Shown here piece after piece: positions 5,067 through 6,870 of a stretch of 6,870 nucleotides of DNA. Position 1 is the first letter of the stretch, and each line of letters begins with the position of its first letter. The notes beneath the pieces are model-generated. The model ran no database searches. It saw only the letters and a program-made list of their open reading frames with translations, and had not been told where the DNA came from. Both the position numbers and the translations under genes were made by a program. Source of the DNA: an uncultured Myxococcales bacterium (GTDB taxonomy: Bacteria > Myxococcota_A > Bradymonadia > UBA7976 > UBA1532); the NCBI GenBank assembly GCA_937896275.1, contig CALBMW010000203.1, positions 1-6,870 on the forward strand, read 5' to 3'.

Positions 5067-6658
5067 CGGTCCCCCGAGCCCGCGAAGATGAACCGCTGCA
5101 CCTCGGGGTCATCGCTCTGGCGCACCACCTCGGGCGGCGCGGCGATGCGCATCTCGCCCTTGAACAGCATCGCCACCTGATCGGCGATGCGGAAGGTCGA
5201 CAGCATGTCGTGCGAGATCACGATGCTGGTGATGTCGAAGGCCTCGGCGGCCTCGACGATCATGTCGTCGACCATCGACATCATGACGGGGTCCTGTCCG
5301 GTGGTGGGCTCGTCGTAGATGATGATGTCGGGGTGGGTGATGAGCGCGCGCGCCAGACCCACGCGCTTGCGCTGACCGTTGCTGATCGCGCCCGGCATGC
5401 GGTCGAGGATGTCGTCCACGTGCAGCTGGGCTGCGATGTGCTCGACCTCTGGCATGACCACGCGGCTGCGCTTGCCCTGGCCCTCGACGAGGGGGAAGGC
5501 GATGTTCTCGCGCACGGTCAGCGAGTCGAAGAGCGCGGCGCCTTGGAAGAGCATGCCGATGCGCGCCTGGACCGCGCGGAGGCCGGCGGCGTCGAGGCGA
5601 CCGAGCTCCTGGCCGAAGACGCTCACCGTGCCCGCGTCGGCGCGGAGCAGGCCGATGATGTGCTTGATGAGCACCGACTTGCCCGAGCCGCTGCCGCCAA
5701 TGACGACCGTGATCTTGCGCGCCGGGATGGTCAGATCGACGCCAAGAAGCACCTTGTTGGCGCCGAAGGCCTTGGTCAGCCCGTTGACCACCACCACCGG
5801 CTCGGCGGCCTCGGCCTGGGGCTCCCGCGCGCGCTCCGCGGAGGCGGGCGCGGCCGCGCGGCCGAGGCGCTCCATCGGCACGTTCGCCATCAGGGCCTTC
5901 ACCGCCGGATGCGGCAGGGCGCGCACACGCTCGAAGGGGCCCTGAGCGACGATCCTGCCGAGGGCGAGCACGGCGATCGAGTCGGCCATGCGACGGTTGC
6001 TGGCCATGTCGTGCGAGATGATGACCGAGGTCAGCCCGAAGGTCCGCTGCGTTCGCTGGATGAGGCCGTCGACGAACTCGATCATCACCGGATCGAGGCC
6101 GGTGGTCGGCTCGTCGAACAACACCACCTCGGGGTTGCTCACCACGGCCCGCGCCAGCGCGACCCGCTTCTTCATCCCGCCCGACAGGCTCGCGGGCAGC
6201 TCGTCGATGGCGCCGGGCATCTCGAGCATCTCGAGCAGCTCGACCACGAGGCGCCGCACCTCGGCCCGCTTCATCGAGGTGTTCTGCAGCAGCGGGAAGC
6301 CGATGTTCTCGGCCACGGTCATCGAGTCGATGAGGGCGTAGTTCTGGAACACCATCGTGCAGCGCTTGCGCAGCTCGGTGCGGCGGCGCTCGTTGGCCCG
6401 CGCGAGGTCCTCGCCGAAGAGGAGGACGCGCCCCTGGTCCGGCAGCTCGAGGCCGTTCATCAGCCGAAGGAGCACCGACTTGCCGCTGCCGGACTGGCCC
6501 GCGATCACCGTCGTCTTGCCGGTCTCGACCGTCAGCGACACGCCCTCGAGCACCTTCTGGCTGCCGAAGGCCTTGTGCACGTCCTCCAGCACGACCACGG
6601 GGCGGTCCTCGGGCCAGCGCTCGACCTCGGGCAGCAGCAGGTTGCGGCGCGTGCTCAT
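5057..6658 (-). CDS. Tandem MlaF-like ABC transporter ATPase (two ATPase domains in one chain)
   Basis: The 533-aa cytoplasmic protein has two complete nucleotide-binding domains resembling MlaF/Mce-type (Ttg2A) ATPases, which normally pair as homodimers under an MlaE-type permease to move phospholipids or other lipids across the envelope. Domain 1 (about 20-262): Walker A GQSGSGKS (54-61), Q-loop FQN (Gln105), signature LSGGM (158-162), Walker B LFDEP (180-184), D-loop GLDP, His216. Domain 2 (about 287-526): Walker A GGSGSGKS (321-328), FQG (Gln372), altered signature ISNGQ (425-429), IYDEP (447-451), D-loop GQDP (454-457), His483. An Ala/Glu-rich linker (about 266-286) joins them. The reading frame is continuous. 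The ATG at 6658 has no clear Shine-Dalgarno; GTG codons for Val21 or Val23 are alternatives. It stands alone between a convergent and a divergent gene, so its permease must be encoded elsewhere. The MlaF-like class rests on motif resemblance; another lipid-transport ABC class is possible. Confidence 0.9.
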   Translation of the reverse strand: MSTRRNLLLPEVERWPEDRPVVVLEDVHKAFGSQKVLEGVSLTVETGKTTVIAGQSGSGKSVLLRLMNGLELPDQGRVLLFGEDLARANERRRTELRKRCTMVFQNYALIDSMTVAENIGFPLLQNTSMKRAEVRRLVVELLEMLEMPGAIDELPASLSGGMKKRVALARAVVSNPEVVLFDEPTTGLDPVMIEFVDGLIQRTQRTFGLTSVIISHDMASNRRMADSIAVLALGRIVAQGPFERVRALPHPAVKALMANVPMERLGRAAAPASAERAREPQAEAAEPVVVVNGLTKAFGANKVLLGVDLTIPARKITVVIGGSGSGKSVLIKHIIGLLRADAGTVSVFGQELGRLDAAGLRAVQARIGMLFQGAALFDSLTVRENIAFPLVEGQGKRSRVVMPEVEHIAAQLHVDDILDRMPGAISNGQRKRVGLARALITHPDIIIYDEPTTGQDPVMMSMVDDMIVEAAEAFDITSIVISHDMLSTFRIADQVAMLFKGEMRIAAPPEVVRQSDDPEVQRFIFAGSGDRGG

Positions 6659-6693
6659 GGCGGCGCAGGCTACCCGAAGCAGGGGTCGGCGGC

Positions 6694-6697
6694 GAGG
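6694..6697 (+). promoter_or_regulatory. Possible ribosome binding site of the right-edge lipoprotein
   Basis: GAGG ends eight bases before the GTG at 6706 and favours that start over the GTG at 6697, which this element would overlap. Confidence 0.35.
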
Positions 6698-6705
6698 TGG
6701 ACGCG

Positions 6706-6870
6706 GTGCGCGGGGCGGTGTGGCTGGTGCTGGCCCTGGGCGGCTGCGGGGCGCCGCCGGCGCTCAACGGGGTGCGCCCGGGGCCCGTCGGTGAGCCGGC
6801 GGTGGTGCTCTGGGCCGAGGGCGACGCCGCCGTGCCGATCGCCTGCTACGACCCGCTGTGGGTGGAGCGC
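6706..6870 (+). CDS. Lipoprotein N-terminus, cut by window edge
   Basis: The 55 visible codons begin with a short type II lipoprotein signal: Met-Arg, then a hydrophobic run GAVWLVLALGG and lipobox LGGC, with Cys14 as the lipidated residue. The next residues, GAPPALNGVRPGPVGEP, form a Pro/Gly-rich linker as is common after lipidation. The rest (AVVLWAEGDAAVPIACYDPLWVER) gives no recognisable domain. I prefer the GTG at 6706 because GAGG lies eight bases upstream and the n-region is purely positive. The GTG at 6697 would add Met-Asp-Ala, putting an acidic residue in the n-region. It diverges from the ABC gene with a 47-bp gap. The product cannot be named from this fragment; a link to the ABC ATPase is possible from position only. 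Confidence 0.7.
   Translation, partial: MRGAVWLVLALGGCGAPPALNGVRPGPVGEPAVVLWAEGDAAVPIACYDPLWVER

Noticed and set aside
5800..5870. A frameshift or assembly join between two separate ATPase genes
   Set aside because: The frame is continuous through an Ala/Glu-rich linker with no stop, start or ribosome binding site; domain spacing is what a true fusion would show.
5109..6767. A 552-codon open frame on the minus strand over the ABC gene
   Set aside because: It is Arg/Gly/Pro/Ala-rich with no domain pattern and lies in another frame of the clear two-domain ATPase; a GC-skew shadow.

Overview
This is a GC-rich window with strong G/C third-position bias and normal bacterial gene packing. It holds six recognisable protein genes plus one speculative small one. 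The organism is not named by any single gene. Very high GC, two type II lipoproteins (one with a carboxypeptidase-regulatory-like domain and a ThuA-like domain) and an Mce/Mla-type ATPase point to a diderm bacterium. Myxococcota or a related delta-proteobacterial lineage is my best guess (inference, moderate confidence).

Left part, minus strand: dapA (504-1400) runs into dapB (1-507, cut by the window edge) with a 4-nt TTGA stop/start overlap. These are the first two committed enzymes of diaminopimelate/lysine synthesis. They condense pyruvate with aspartate semialdehyde and then reduce the product. A plausible promoter and a strong ribosome binding site sit just upstream of dapA.

A 470-bp divergent gap (1401-1870) separates dapA from the next operon. 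It contains a candidate dapA promoter, an isolated perfect TTGACA box, a possible 35-residue single-membrane-segment ORF (1583-1690), a 10-bp tandem repeat, a small hairpin and a weak -10 element before the next gene.

Middle, plus strand: a probable three-gene operon. A 414-aa adenosine-deaminase-family enzyme (1871-3115, GTG start) is followed by a 421-aa lipoprotein that appears to start at a CTG codon overlapping the deaminase stop (3112-4377), and then by a RimJ/RimL-type GNAT acetyltransferase (4386-5045). The three have no obvious common pathway; shared transcription is inferred from spacing only.

Right part: convergent with that operon, and separated from it by 11 bp holding a strong hairpin, is a 533-aa protein on the minus strand (5057-6658). 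It consists of two complete MlaF-like ABC ATPase domains fused head to tail. The second domain has an altered signature motif. The gene is flanked by a convergent and a divergent gene, so it cannot be in an operon with its permease or substrate-binding partners. Divergent from it, after about 47 bp, begins another lipoprotein (from about 6706) that runs off the window end.

The most noteworthy items are the stand-alone tandem MlaF-type ATPase with built-in asymmetry, the CTG-initiated lipoprotein and the cysteine-rich insert in that lipoprotein. I saw no mobile element, tRNA, rRNA or CRISPR array.
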